Assembly: GCA_034440615.1 (NCBI GenBank)
Contig: JAOTOM010004796.1
Span: 315,001-379,000, forward strand
From: Ashinkailepas kermadecensis
Taxonomy: Eukaryota; Arthropoda; Thecostraca; Neolepadidae
Length of the DNA stretch: 64,000 bases
Direction: 5' to 3'
In this document: piece by piece, positions 27,120 to 41,100 of the stretch
Numbering within the stretch: the stretch's first letter is position 1
How the letters are laid out: each line of letters begins with the position of its first letter
Translations under genes and position numbers: made by a program
The notes under the pieces: model-generated
The model's input: the letters and a program-made list of their open reading frames with translations, nothing else
The model's database searches: none
Told to the model about the DNA's origin: nothing

Positions 27120-28225
27120 TCAGGGACTAAACACTGCATGACTCCCTCCCCCCCCCCCACACGCACACACACAAAAACAGATGCACTTTGCTCCATGAAA
27201 CCAGCGATCAACAATCTGCAAGTGCAACACACTCACTGGGGGTGGATGGGGAATTACTGATTTTCCTCGCGCCAAAATGACTACTGAAAGATTCCCTACC
27301 TTCGGTCTGATAGTTGACAAGGCAACCGACTTCTTTTGATGACGTATTTTATTTCACTTCCGGCTACTAGAAAAGCGGCAGAAGAACATATATCTATATA
27401 TATACATAGTAGCCAGAAACCCTATGTCTTACCGGTCAGATCTTCATCGTCTCGGAGGGGTTGTTATACGTCCCCCTCTCATCTCCAAGCTAAGCGTCGC
27501 ACGAAAACGAAAGAGATGTCATCGGAAAGCGCTTCACGAGTAGATCCACAACCACCCCTAAAGTCTGTCCCCTCAAAATGTGACGTAATTAGGGGGTTAT
27601 GAGGTCACGACTGACATCATGATTTTGGTTCAGGGGACTTCATTTTGGGGAAGTTTTGAAAACCAAAACATATTTGGGATCATAAAAGGAGGGCGGAATC
27701 GACCATGGGCATAAAATGTTTGCTTGCACACAACTTTTAAATAAACATTGAAATGTTCATAATTTTGTGTTTTCGATTTTTAATTTGTATTGTTCTAATG
27801 GGTAGAACGCACCGACAAACGTTGTTTTAGCTAGACTGAGCCTCAGAAAAATGTGCTTACCTTAGCCAGAACCTTCGATTTTAGCGAATGCGAAAAAAAA
27901 AAAAAACAGTTATCTAAAGCACAAAAATTCACAACTCCCTTTGTTGCGTCCCTAAAGAAAAGCAAACGCTGAAAGTTTCGTTCAAATATCGTTACCCGCT
28001 ACTGCGTGACGACTGGTTGAACGTTTTTGGAGGTGACCTCATTTGACCTTGACTAACTCGGTCACCGTGGAGGACCTGGCCGAAAAATAATGACGAATCT
28101 TGTCAAATTGAGGTGGGAAGTTGGACGCCAAATTTCTACGCGCGGTCAATATAAAGGACAAGCGTGCAATTTGCTCTGTAAAATACGAATTTCTTTACTA
28201 ACGGTGACCATATGCATTATGCACT
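27120..28225. other. intergenic, no gene recognised
   Basis: A CA/CCC-rich stretch lies at 27147-27178. The rest is unique-looking, AT-rich DNA. Confidence 0.4.
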
Positions 28226-28229
28226 CTTC

Positions 28230-28410
28230 TTTTATGAGAAATTTCTCTCTTTTCTTAAAGATAACACTGGTCAACACCAAATTTATTGTCTAAGTTTTTT
28301 TTAGCTGATTTAGGACAATTTTGTGTGCTGCATCCAAAAATCACCTTGGTTTTGCTCAATCTGGTCAACCTTTTGAGCTATGGTGTACCAAAGTTGGTTT
28401 TGGGGCATCT
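28230..28410 (+). repeat. inverted repeat arm left of the 29.7-kb reading frame
   Basis: The sequence around agctgatttaggacaatttt is matched, with divergence, by the reverse complement of 31630-31790 (aactgatttaggacaatttt on that strand). Similarity extends to the ataacactgg and tctggtcaa segments. The two arms bracket the 29745-31418 reading frame at about 1.3 kb and 0.2 kb distance. They may be a dispersed repeat in two orientations or worn element ends. Confidence 0.6.
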
Positions 28411-29730
28411 AAATCTCAGCCATTCAGCCCCCTACCCCCACCGTTCTTGGCGCGACAAGTTTCCGGCACCCACCTGGCGCCTGCCTGTCTGGTGCCTACG
28501 TAAGCAAGCCACCGCTCCAGTCGAGGTCGATCATTGGACATTGCCCTGTCCCCCTCCCCATATCCGACCGGCGCGCCCGGCCGTCACCTCTGCAGATATG
28601 ACCTCGAGAGCCGACCGCTGTACCTACCCCTCCCTCTCCAGCACCCCGGTACCCCGGCGCCCCGCCGCCGTCGTTAGATGTTAGATGCCAGCTGTCATGC
28701 GGTGAGGTGACCGAGTGTCGCTATTGTGTCAGGCGCTGTGTCGCCAGACCAGAGGCTGCAGTACCGCGCCTCTGCCAGTCAGCCGATTGTTGTGGATTAC
28801 CAGCATCCGGTGATTGTCTGAGACAGCTCACGTGTGCAGGGCCAGGCCGACGCGGGCCTGGACGAAAGTGCACTGTCAGCACCAGTTCCCACGGATGTGG
28901 ACCGTCGTGCTGAGATCAGAGGTGTCTCTGATGTCTGATGTCAGAGAGACAGCGCGCCCGCCCGCCCGCTTGGTGTAGAAGTCACAGAGTTCGCCTTTGT
29001 TCTCTAGCGGGGATGAGTAACCCCACTGGGCATACGGTGCAGGCAGTCATGTGACGTGTTGCAGACTAAGTCATGTGACCAGTGACGTGTCGTACTGTGA
29101 GTTACCTCGGACGGAGCCGCGAGGGCACAGAGGGGAACTGGCCGTCGAGACGCACGGGTGTGAGTCGGAGCTCGACGGGGCAGGGTGGCCGAGGGAGGGC
29201 CAGCCCTGTCCCGTACTTCGGTGCTAAGGTACGTCGGACTCTGCCTGATAGTCGCTGCGTCTGTTGAGATGTAGTTCTCTGATAGAAGCTGTGGCACCTG
29301 TCTGTCAAGGTGGAGCTATATTATTCACGCCTATATCACGCTGCGCCATTAATGTCTGATCTTCGTGGCCATTTGTCTGTTGACTAATTTGCACAATATA
29401 GAAGTACTGGCTTTGGAGGTGTGTGTCAAGATGCGAGATCAGAGCACGGAGATGAAAGCTTAGAGCTGTTGAATTTATACCCGGGGTCTTAATATCGTCC
29501 AACGCTGAGGTCAAACCCTAGTACTATCAACGTGCCAGAAGAGTTTTGCCCCATCAGAGAGGGGGGAGAAAAAGACTTCTCTACAATGGCCACATGTTGT
29601 TTCTTACGTTTTTGTTTACATGTACGGGTATTTTCGCTTTATGTGATGCAAAATTATTTTTTATTTCTTGAAATAACGAACTCTGAAGAATTTACATGCG
29701 CCAATTTATGACTAATTGGTATTTTTATTT
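28411..29730. other. GC-rich stretch then AT-rich sequence; possible 5' region of the next gene
   Basis: 28430-29300 is CpG-rich compared with its surroundings. No coding domain was recognised. The last bases (atttttattttacag, ending at 29735) form a good splice acceptor just before the next reading frame, so an upstream untranslated exon may lie here. Confidence 0.4.
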
Positions 29731-29744
29731 TACAGGTGAATGAA

Positions 29745-31418
29745 ATGGCTTCGACCAGAAGATCTTGCAAAAATAAGCCCGACATATTCTGCTACATCTG
29801 CGGCGAATACACAATTGTTCCTGACAGGAATCCAGTCACAAGTTTCATAAAGCGTTCTTACCATGCTTATTTTAGTATTAAACTTGGTGACCAGGATACA
29901 GCTTGGGCGCCACACATGGTATGCAAGACATGCACCGAGTATCTGCGTCAGTGGACCAAGGGCAGGAAGAGTTATCTGAAGTTTGGAATTCCCATCGTTT
30001 GGAGGGAGCCGACAAACCATAGCACTGACTGCTACTTCTGCGCTATTGATGTGACTGGGATCAACAGAAAGAACCGGAGCAGCCTCAAGTATCCTCATCT
30101 TCAATCAGCACGTCGTCCTGGAGCTCATGGTGATGAAATTCCAGTACCTGTCTTTGGAGAACTTCCTGACATTAGTGACGAAGATTCCTCCAGTGTTCAA
30201 GAAGATGAAGAAGAAGAAGTGGTTCTTGACGATGATGCTCCACGTCCTTTTTCCAAAAAGGAGCTAAATGATCTAGTTCGCGATCTCAGCTTATCAAAGT
30301 CCTCTGCCGAACTGTTGGCATCCAGATTGAAGGGAAAAAACCTCCTCTCTGATAGTGCTCGCATCACCTTCTACCGCAACAGGCATCAAGAGTACCTCCG
30401 TGTTTTCTCTGAAGAGAAGGACTTGGTGTACTGTACAGATATTGCGCAGCTTCTGCACAAGCTTGGAGTGCCACAGTACGAACCCAAAGATTGGAGACTG
30501 TTCATTGACAGCAGCAAGCGATCGCTGAAATGTGTTCTGCTGCACAACGGCAACCAGTTTGCCTCTGTACCCCTCGCTCACTCGACCACACTGAAGGAGA
30601 AGTATGAAGCGGTGAAGTATGTGCTGGAGAAAATTCGTTATGATCAGCATGAGTGGTTTATTTGTGTTGACCTGAAGATGGTGAACTTTTTGTTGGGACA
30701 ACAGTCCGGGTTCACCAAGTACCCATGCTTTCTGTGCATGTGTGATAGTAGGGACACTGCTCAGCATTACACGAAGAAGGACTGGCCTGTGCGGGAGGAA
30801 TTGGTGCCTTGCAGAGCAAGGAACGTCATCAACAACCCTCTGGTGGACAGAGACAGGATACTCTTCCCACCGCTGCACATCAAGCTCGGCTTGATCAAGA
30901 AGTTCACCAAAGCTCTGGACAAGGATGATGGCTGCTTCACTTACTTGTGCCAGGCTTTTCCAGGATTGACCATGGAGAAGTTGAAAGCTGGTATCTTTGA
31001 CGGTCCCCAAATCCGTCAGCTCATCAGAGATCCAGAGTTTGAAAACTTAATGAACGAAGTGGAACTGGAAGCGTGGAAGGCTTTTGTTCTGGTCGTGAAG
31101 AACTTTCCTGGCAACAACAAGTCCAGGAACTACGCAGAACTTGACACCAATATGCTGACTGCTTTCAGAAACCTCGGATGCAACATGAGCATCAAAATGC
31201 ATTACTTATTCTCACATATGGATCGGTTTCCTGAGAATCTGGGATCAATGAGCGACGAGCAGGGGGAGAGGTTCCATCAGGACATGAAATAGATGGAGAC
31301 CAGGTATCAGGGACGCTGGGATGCAGTCATGATGGCTGATTACTGTTGGACTCTGAAGAGAGACATCCCTGCCGCTGAGCATTCTAGGGGTTCGAATAAA
31401 CGGAAGTTCAAGCCCTGA
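29745..31418 (+). pseudogene. transposon-associated protein of unknown function, one amber codon
   Basis: An open frame of 515 codons from the ATG at 29745 ends at TAG (31290-31292). The same frame then continues with METRYQGRWDAVMMADYCW for 41 codons to TGA at 31416. I recognise it as a widespread invertebrate family often annotated as uncharacterised or repeat-derived. Visible parts are an N-terminal Cys-rich zinc-binding-like region (CYICGEY at about 18, CKTC, CYFC by residue 105), an acidic linker (DEEEEVVLDDD) and a conserved core including WRLFIDSSKRSLKCVLLHNG, LLGQQSGFTKYPCFLCM and FPENLGSMSDEQGERFHQDM. I know no catalytic function for it. The frame is otherwise intact, so the stop is recent or read through. 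AATAAA at 31508 followed by ten A's suggests a processed retrocopy, although the acceptor-like sequence upstream argues for a spliced gene. Confidence 0.7.
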
Positions 31419-31507
31419 ATTTTGAACAATGATGACGTAACATGCAATTTACATGTACTTACCTTTATCAATGTCTACTATTCAATTTACAGTAATCGAT
31501 GTTTGTA

Positions 31508-31532
31508 ACATTTAATTAATAAATTGTGTTAG
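31508..31532 (+). terminator. polyadenylation signal and A-tract
   Basis: AATAAA at 31508-31513, then ttgtgttag and ten consecutive A. It could be a normal polyadenylation signal or the remains of a retroposed poly(A) tail for the preceding reading frame. Confidence 0.5.
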
Positions 31533-31629
31533 AAAAAAAAAATGTATCTTACAAACCTATTTCGGATGAGAAATATTAACAAAAATCAACCGATAATGGC
31601 ACACAAATGTAATCGATTTGGTCAGAAGA

Positions 31630-31790
31630 TCGGATTTTTTAAAATCAACTTAGCACAAAAACCTGACCGGATCGAGAGTAACGGATGTCATTTTCGGATT
31701 CATGGGTGCAAAATTGTCCTAAATCAGTTGAAAAACATAGACAACTTACAAAAAAAAAGTGCAACCCAGTGTAATCATCCGAGGAGAGGG
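31630..31790 (-). repeat. inverted repeat arm right of the 29.7-kb reading frame
   Basis: Reverse-complement partner of 28230-28410; see that entry for the shared segments. Confidence 0.6.
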
Positions 31791-31792
31791 GC

Positions 31793-31796
31793 GAGG

Positions 31797-31832
<36 letters not shown>

Positions 31833-32030
31833 CAGAGGGAGAGAGAGAGGGGGGGGAGAGAGAGAGAGAGAGATAGAAAGAGAAAGAGAGGGAGAGAAAG
31901 ATAGATAGAATGAAAGACATATGGATAGAGATAGCTACAGAGAGACAGAGAGAGGTAGAGGGAGATAGAGAGAGATAAAGAGGGAGAGAGAGAGAGGGAG
32001 AGGGATGGGTAGAGGAAGAGAGAACAAACG
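31793..32030. repeat. imperfect (GA)n tract
   Basis: GA-rich tract with gata, gggg and gaca interruptions. Long Arg/Glu and Ser/Leu frames here are artefacts. Confidence 0.95.
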
Positions 32031-32421
32031 TATACGGTGGAAAATATGTTGAGCATGCGATTCAATTTATCTAAGAACGAACTCTGCTGCTGTTCGCACA
32101 TGTGCTCTCTTTCTCTAGACTAGCAGTAGCAATCAGTTCATCGAGCATCTGTCAGAAACGCCACTTCGCTCAAAAGCACCCTGTTTTTGCAACAGGTTTT
32201 GGTTTGGTTCGAGATATGGCAGTAATGATGATAACGCGGTTGTTCACATTTACCTAGGTTTGTCAAATTTGTCATACCGAGCGTTTACTACAACCGTCAT
32301 CTCTCCCCCAGCCCCCAATGTTTACGCTTCTAAGTTCAGTAATTCCCGAGATGAAGGGGACCTGCGGAATCCTCCCTTCCCCCTCTACAGTTTGCGTTAT
32401 GTGGCAGGCCTTCCTGCTCTC

Positions 32422-32612
32422 GTGTTAATGTGACATGCATTGGAACCACCCATAATGCATGTTAACTTGATATATTTATCAGCTTCACCCATCTCGACAT
32501 GGGTATTTCAATTTTACGTCGGGTGGGTGTTGCTGGATGTAGCTGGATGTAGCTGCTAGTCGGATGGGTGTTGCTGGATGTAGCTAAGGGCGACGGAGTG
32601 TGTGGGGGGAGT
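32422..32612 (+). repeat. dispersed repeat family R1, 5' half
   Basis: Starts gttaatgtgacatgcattgg and ends near gggcgacggagtgtgtgggg. Matching copies lie at 44069-44228 and 57968-58110, same orientation. A local triplication of gttgctggatgtagct lies at 32527-32584. In this copy the 3' half does not follow; an inverted block does. Confidence 0.75.
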
Positions 32613-32624
32613 GGGGGGGGGGGG

Positions 32625-33225
32625 GATGCCCAGAAGAGCGGCCATGGACCTTCAATTCGTCCGACGATGAGCATAATCGCCGAGTAGAAACCGTCCTGGC
32701 TGGAATTCCAAGGACATGGAAGGTGGTGGATGACGTGCTAGCACACGACGAGGATTACTCCATGCATCTGCAGCACGTCATCACAATTCTGGAGCGTTGC
32801 AAGACGAACAGCATCACGCTCAACATGCAAAATCTCGACTTCCCAGACCAAAAATGTGACTTTGTCAATGTGACCTTTATTTACCAGTTGAACACCCTGG
32901 ACTGCGAAAAGCATGGTCTTTCTTCGGTGCTCCCAGTGAAGCAGAATTGTATGGGCCTGGAGGCACTTGCGAGAGACTGGGGAAATTGGACCCCCAGTTC
33001 TTCCTCCAAATATTTGCCTGCCAATCGCACCCGTCTAAAATGCATATGACTGGCATAGCCCGATTGATGATATTTCACGACGTGCAACATGTGTTGTGTC
33101 AGCACCGAGCATGAAATATGCGTCTGACCTTTCATGAATTTGCAAATATTAAAATGCATACGCCAATATATTCGGGTACCGGCTGTGGCATCTAATCACT
33201 ACCGACACGATATGCGCGATAGACA
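32625..33225 (+). mobile_element. Ty3/Gypsy RT fragment joined to inverted R1 3' half
   Basis: 32640-32880 encodes, with one shift, the Gypsy RT segment VVDDVLAHDEDYSMHLQHVI followed by ILERCKTNSITLNMQN. The VDDVL box is the catalytic motif, equivalent to YxDD. It then runs into non-Gypsy sequence and, at 33000-33225, into the 3' half of repeat R1 in reverse orientation. The whole block is the inverse of 44340-44970, boundaries included. Confidence 0.75.
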
Positions 33226-33229
33226 GGAC

Positions 33230-33885
33230 ACAATCTGTTCATGCCGAACACGATGGCACGTAGCTCGGAGAGGGACATTGGCACTAGGCAGAATGTACAG
33301 GCACCCACTCGCGGTAAACGGCAGGCCAGGCTCGGGAAGGTACCCTGACCAGCAACCTCACCAGCAATGCGTGCTCCAACGCCTACAAAATAATCGTTCA
33401 GCTGGTCAGGCGTAGCGTCGGGAGCCTTTCAATAGCCCTTGGCATTGCCTACGGTGCACTGAATGCACTACCACATGTCCCATGATTGGGAGCCGCTCTC
33501 AACGTCAGAATCCCAATCCAGTCATATCTGACTCTCACGTGATCCTCGTCATCCCTCAGGGCCCTCTCCTGCGTTAAGGGGCCCATCACAATCCTAACAG
33601 TCCTGTCTAGCTCTCATCTCGGGAGTATTTCAGATCTGAGAGAGGCCATTACAGGTCATCTTCAGCTCGTATCAGTCTTGTTCATTCTTCAGGGCCCTTT
33701 TAAACCCAAGGAGCATTCCAGCCCTCTTGTGGCCCTCCGTCGCCCTGTTTATTCCTCAGCTATGAGGGGCAACTCCAGCGAAGACTGCTCTTTCTAGATG
33801 GCATGGGCATTCCAGCTCTCGGCAGCCCCTCTCTTTAATTCACGGTCCTTGCCAGGCCTAAGGGAGGTCATCTTCAGATCTCAAT
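33230..33885. repeat. degenerate tandem-like sequence (agggccc-rich)
   Basis: From about 33520 to 33870 loosely repeated segments such as cctcagggccct and gaggtcatcttcag recur at irregular steps of 30-60 bp. The look is similar to 40540-41080 and to the interior of the hAT element at 60-62 kb on the other strand. Nothing coding was seen. Confidence 0.5.
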
Positions 33886-34128
33886 GGCCCTTTTCGCACA
33901 AGCTGTGAAGGTGTATTATAAAGAAATCAACCGTCGTCCAGCATCTATCACTTCTCCGTATAGCAGGCGGTAGGTGATATTTACACCTGACTTGACCCAT
34001 AGCACAAACGGTAAAACTAGAGAACAGCCTCCGTAGATTAGTACCTGAAGCCGTTCGCTGTAATGCTAGAAGGTAGCATATATGCAACCTCCTGTCATTC
34101 CCATGAGCTGCTCGAGGATATATTCATA

Positions 34129-36546
<2,418 letters not shown>

Positions 36547-36637
<91 letters not shown>
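36547..36637. repeat. (TA)n microsatellite
   Basis: About 90 bp of TA. To its right, aacgggactgttgcgggaag matches the gene A 3' region next to the TA tract at 18055. Confidence 0.97.
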
Positions 36638-36640
<3 letters not shown>

Positions 36641-36882
36641 TACATAACGGGACTGTTGCGGGAAGATAATCAAGTCTTATAGCTGTCAAGCGGTTCGTAA
36701 ATTGCATGCAGAAATCATCATCATGGTGAGCGTAAATAGGACTAATTCACCTCCAGTCACCTTAGTTTTCTTGCCAAGCTCTGACCACATTCACGTATAG
36801 AAACTTATTTTCTTTCTTTCTTATTTTCGTTCTTCTGTCCTCTTTTGTCCTTGTCTTCGTGTACCGTTGTCGTATTACGCAG

Positions 36883-37053
36883 GTCGGGCGTTCCCTGGCA
36901 GAACGTGCTGCTTCTCGGCCCGGCTGGGTCGACTGGGCTGGACCATGGTGGAAATCACCTGCCATCCCGCAGCATCTTAGCAAAGCTCATAAGGCTAACA
37001 GGAAGTGCAAAAAACGTGCTTGCGTAATCCTGGGCAAGACTTCAGTAGTTCAG
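36883..37053 (+). other. possible 57-codon internal exon, unrecognised
   Basis: A long pyrimidine tract (36802-36860) ends in ttacgcag, and after 171 bases comes CAG followed by gtagtg. The enclosed frame is open and symmetric, and encodes GWVDWAGPWWK followed by a basic stretch, KANRKCKKRACVILGK. It lies in the 1.2 kb that replaces exon 2 of relic gene C, but on the opposite strand. No relation to the BRICHOS precursors can be shown. It may be chance. Confidence 0.25.
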
Positions 37054-37059
37054 GTAGTG

Positions 37060-37900
37060 TTTTTACCTGGAGTGAATTCCGAGGTCATCGAAGCTACGGT
37101 GGTCGTAGCGCGGTGACCAGAGGGACCATGTCGCCATGTTTTTCAGTTCCCGAACTGTAACTGTATACACGCTGCTTATAAAGAATCGACTAACATGCAC
37201 CTTTCCCCCGCCTTGCAGGGTGTGAATGTTCTCAAACCCTGCAGAGCCCACCACAGGTCATTCGTCTTATGCTTGCGCAACTCATTTGGCATCCTCTTTG
37301 GCACCCATCATATGCCATCATTCGGCGAAAGTTCAATTATAGCTTCCAAAATGTGGCTCGTGACAGATTCAAGATCATATGTAACCATGGACTTGACCGA
37401 ATGCTGATGTCAGCGACTGGGGTGGCCTTGAGTGACCTAAAGTGACCTTCTGTGTCTCGGGCTCATCCTAAGGATTTTTGCTTCCCTAAATTTGAGATCG
37501 GCTACTATATTGAGGTAATAGAATCAGCAAGGTGTGTTTTTTTGTCGACGGCTTCGGATCATTTGTTCCAAATATGTGTTGGCAATGCCCAGCCAGATGG
37601 GGCGGGGTTGCCTGTGCCCAGGTGTTAAGAAATGGAGAAAGATTATGCTATGCGTGTCTTGCTCATCATCTCGGCGATGATGAGCCATTTGTCATGATGT
37701 CTTGTGCCATCATGTCATGCATGCGGCGGCGGCGGCGGCGGCGGCACGGACGGACTTCGTTCATTGTGTCTCTTACGATATTTGATTTCCATTCCGACCC
37801 TTTGGAACCGAAAAAAGGTGAACGTGTAATTTTCGTGTTGATCATAGCACTATATTTCACAAGTTAAGGGGTTGCAAAATTCGTACAAAATTACCTGTTC
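37060..37900. other. no gene recognised; (CGG)n at about 37722-37744
   Basis: A forward open frame at 37532-37867 includes MCWQCPARWGGVACAQ and LCYACLAHH, spaced Cys pairs reminiscent of a zinc finger, and runs through a CGG/Arg repeat. I recognise no family and do not call it. Confidence 0.35.
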
Positions 37901-39055
37901 CATACACTTACGTTATTTGTGACGTCAAAGATTGCATGACCAGGTCAATGGTCCATTTAGTTATATAAGATAGCTTAGATGACGAGAACTAGCGGTATCC
38001 ATTGGTATTTTGGTGCTTTTTGTACGGTTTTAGTGTGTGTTTATTGGGAAAGAATACACGAATTTATCACCTGTCCCAGGCAGCATTGTGGGTGCACAGC
38101 ATTGCCGGGTGGTCGCCATGCATGCGTAGGGTAAGTAGCCAGGGCCTCTTCGAGTGGCGCAGCCATGATTTTTTTAAAGGAAGGTCGGGGCGAAAAAAAC
38201 GTAATGAAAAAGAAAGCCTTCGGCGGTTTTTATTCCGCTATTCGAAATATGTAGGGTTTTTTTCGTGGTGATAATCCCAAAGTTTTCGTTTAGTCTAGTG
38301 TATTTTTGGTTCCTAAGGGGTGAACGGACCCCTCTTTGGCTGCGCCTCTGGCCTATTTTGGCGTGATAGCGCTGAGGGGAGGAAGGGCCGAGGGCAGCCC
38401 TGGCTTCGGCCACACGTTCCCCACTGCCTTAGCTTTACTGTGGGGACAACACAAGTATGGTTGGCTCGGACAGTGGATCCGCAGTCAACCCCCCCCCTCC
38501 TCCCCCTCGCCCACAGGAAAAGTTCCTTCGACAAGGTCATGTGTGTGAGTCAAGCAATATAGATGCTCTTAGTTCACCTTCACGATCCCTCTCACCTTGG
38601 TGAAGATAGCATTTAAGGAAAAATTTAACACCACTGAATAGATGTCATTGGTAGTGTTACTAAACTTCCCCACAAATTAAAGTACCATGAACCTCACCAT
38701 CGCCTGCAAAATGAAAATATTGTCCGGCGGTTACCGATAATATACCTCAGATGTGAGCAATATGCGAGATACTCACACATATACCATTGCTCTCTAGCTT
38801 AACATTATTCCAGCGCAAATTATTACCAGAATGTCGTCAAATTTGGATTACAACCATGCCACAGCCATGCGTGGTATTACACACCCGCTAACAAGATAGC
38901 CGTGAGCAGATCACTCAATACCCGCTATGAGTGAGGTGCTTCCATTGGATTATAATCCATTGGATAAGCACGTTTTGACAACACACATGCAAATACATAT
39001 GATGCATGCATGTATCATATCTATATCACCGCCACTCCCACCACCCTCACCTCAA

Positions 39056-39121
39056 CTCTAGTTCGCCGGCCTGCACAGTAAGTTGGGTAACCAAGGCAAC
39101 GAGTACCAGGACAGCAATCAT
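39056..39121 (-). pseudogene. relic gene C: BRICHOS precursor exon 1 only
   Basis: The reverse-strand ATG at 39121 opens a 22-codon signal-peptide exon, MIAVLVLVALVTQLTVQAGE followed by LE, with 18 of 22 residues identical to gene A exon 1. At the exon end the GTGAGT donor of gene A is replaced by TTGAGG. The nearest usable GT lies five bases downstream and would shift the frame. The TATA box is CATAAAAG. No exon 2 homologue was found between 36690 and 39055, although flanking intron and 3' sequences of gene A are recognisable. I read it as a pseudogene left by segmental duplication. Confidence 0.75.
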
Positions 39122-39214
39122 AATTGGTGCACGGAATTTCGGTTGTCCGTGGAGACTACTTTTCGAGGGAATCCTACCTGGGTAGCAGACGACCCAGCAG
39201 GCTTTTATGCGTGA

Positions 39215-40540
39215 TTATTTAACTTCCTTTTTGAGAAAAAGATATCAATACATGGTGTTCAAAGATGTCAAAAGAGCAAATATTGCATAATTCCACCAAG
39301 CCTAACCTAGCGTTACCAGTTCAGTTTACGGCATTCGCCACATAAGCTTTGCACACGTTTTACCTCCAGAAAGCAAACAAAAAGGTTTGGTTCGTTACTC
39401 TTTGTATGTGAACATTCTGGACTTCTCTTGATATTTTTGGACAAAAAACAATTCTGAAGCAAACAAAAATGTTAGGCAAATTTAGCTTATGATAGATAAT
39501 GTTTTATATAAGTGTATAATATTCTTCATTACCTCACCCATAGCCTAACAAGTAAAGCTGTTGAGATTTTTTGTTTGCCAGCTAACGAGTAGGCATTTGG
39601 AACAAAAATCGGTGGTCACATCGTCCTGATCAGGTTAATAACCGTGTTATTAAAATTTGCATGTTCGCAAACTGCAATGTTACGACTTATCCTGGGTATT
39701 ATATCGCTTCAGATCGTTCACCAAGTAAGTTAATCACATATTTTGTTTCCTTAATACAAAGCCAGGCTATGTAAGGTTAGATTTTTATGTTTAAAAAGAT
39801 TCCGAACTTGTTTTTGTAATGTTTGAAATCAACAAGCAAGTTACAAAAATATGAAATACGACTAAATTGATCACAATTACATCGATCTACATGTGTTCCA
39901 AATTTGGTGCCTCTAAAAAAACTGCACAATAGATTAGCTTATCCACTAGCAGATTTGTGGGGAACGAGACCATGCCTCCCCCTACCCAAAGGCCGATTTT
40001 TCGATCTGTTACACTCATATTTCACTTTCTCGAAGTCTAAAGTTCTTTCATTAAAAAAATATTGCCTTCAGCGAACCCACCGAATACTAGCTGTTCAAAT
40101 CTCAAGAGTTGCGTTCGAAATCTGAGAACGACTGAAATGCCTCTCCAAACCGGTTGAAGCGAGCCATCTGGATCTGCTAATGAGCTTATCCACTCACTAT
40201 TATAATTTTGTCGTCACTTTGCAGTCTATTATGCTCAAGGTCCAGTGATATTCCGCATGACTTCACTGTTTCGGGAAGTGTCGCGAGATATTTCCAATCT
40301 TCGAAGTATAATGCTTGTTTTAACACGCGCACAGGAGGACCTCTCACAACGCGCACCGGAGGGTCCCTGATCCCCCCCCATAAGATCTCGGAAACTACTG
40401 ACGCTAGAAGCACAAAGTGTGGACGGTTGATTACGCCTGTAGTGAACTCGCTTCAGTGTAAATTTCATGACCCGAGGTTAATGCCTTCACGGTCAAGTGA
40501 GATATAATATATCGGTCGCCACACCGCTCAGTCGCGCCAT
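39215..40540. other. AT-rich intergenic, no gene seen
   Basis: No domain or repeat family was recognised. Near 40325-40360 a short tandem pair (acgcgcac.ggagg) is present. Confidence 0.4.
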
Positions 40541-41100
40541 CTCACGACTCAGCCTCAGAGCTAGAATGCTCTTGAAACCACAAGAGCTGTCAAAAACTAG
40601 GAAGGATCCCTAGCAGCATGAGAAGGCCCTTAAGGCGAATAGAGTTCCCTGAAAGCTGAGAAGAGTCCCTTAGTCAATGATTGTGAGGAATACTGAGGGC
40701 CAATGTCAGCGCTAGAGAGCCCTCGAAGCTAGAAAGACTGTCAAGGACTGGGAAGGGTCCTCACAGCTGGAGAGGAACTATGACGATTGGAAATGGTCAC
40801 TAAGCGGTAGAGGGGACTGGACTGGGATGACCAAGATACTTGGAAGGGGTCCCTATGAGTTGAACAGGGTCACCTGAGATCCAAAGATTCTCCAAGGGCT
40901 AGCGATCGTTGTGAGGAATACTGAGAGCCAGTTCCAGATCTAGAATGCCATTGCCAGTCCGAAAAAACTTGAGAAGTAATGAGGTCCCCTGAGAGCAAGA
41001 GCGGACCGGACTGTGATGTTTCTGAGGCTTGGAAGGAACACTGGGAGATGAACAGAGCCACCTAAGAGCTAAGGGAAGTTTCGAAAGCTGGCGATGTTTG
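40541..41100. repeat. degenerate tandem array (gaaggg/tccct-rich)
   Basis: Irregular 30-45-bp units built on agctgagaagagtccct and gactgggaagggtcc-like strings. It is similar in style to 60.2-61.5 kb. Too diverged for an exact unit. Confidence 0.55.

Noticed and set aside
30294..31010. Reverse-strand 238-codon frame
   Set aside because: Antisense shadow of the conserved forward frame at 29745-31418.
37532..37867. Possible zinc-finger protein with Cys pairs and poly-Arg
   Set aside because: Cysteine spacing fits no family I know, and the Arg run is a CGG repeat.
36690..37905. Exon 2 of relic gene C
   Set aside because: Compared by eye with gene A exon 2 on the reverse strand; no stretch matched beyond chance, so I treat it as deleted or replaced.
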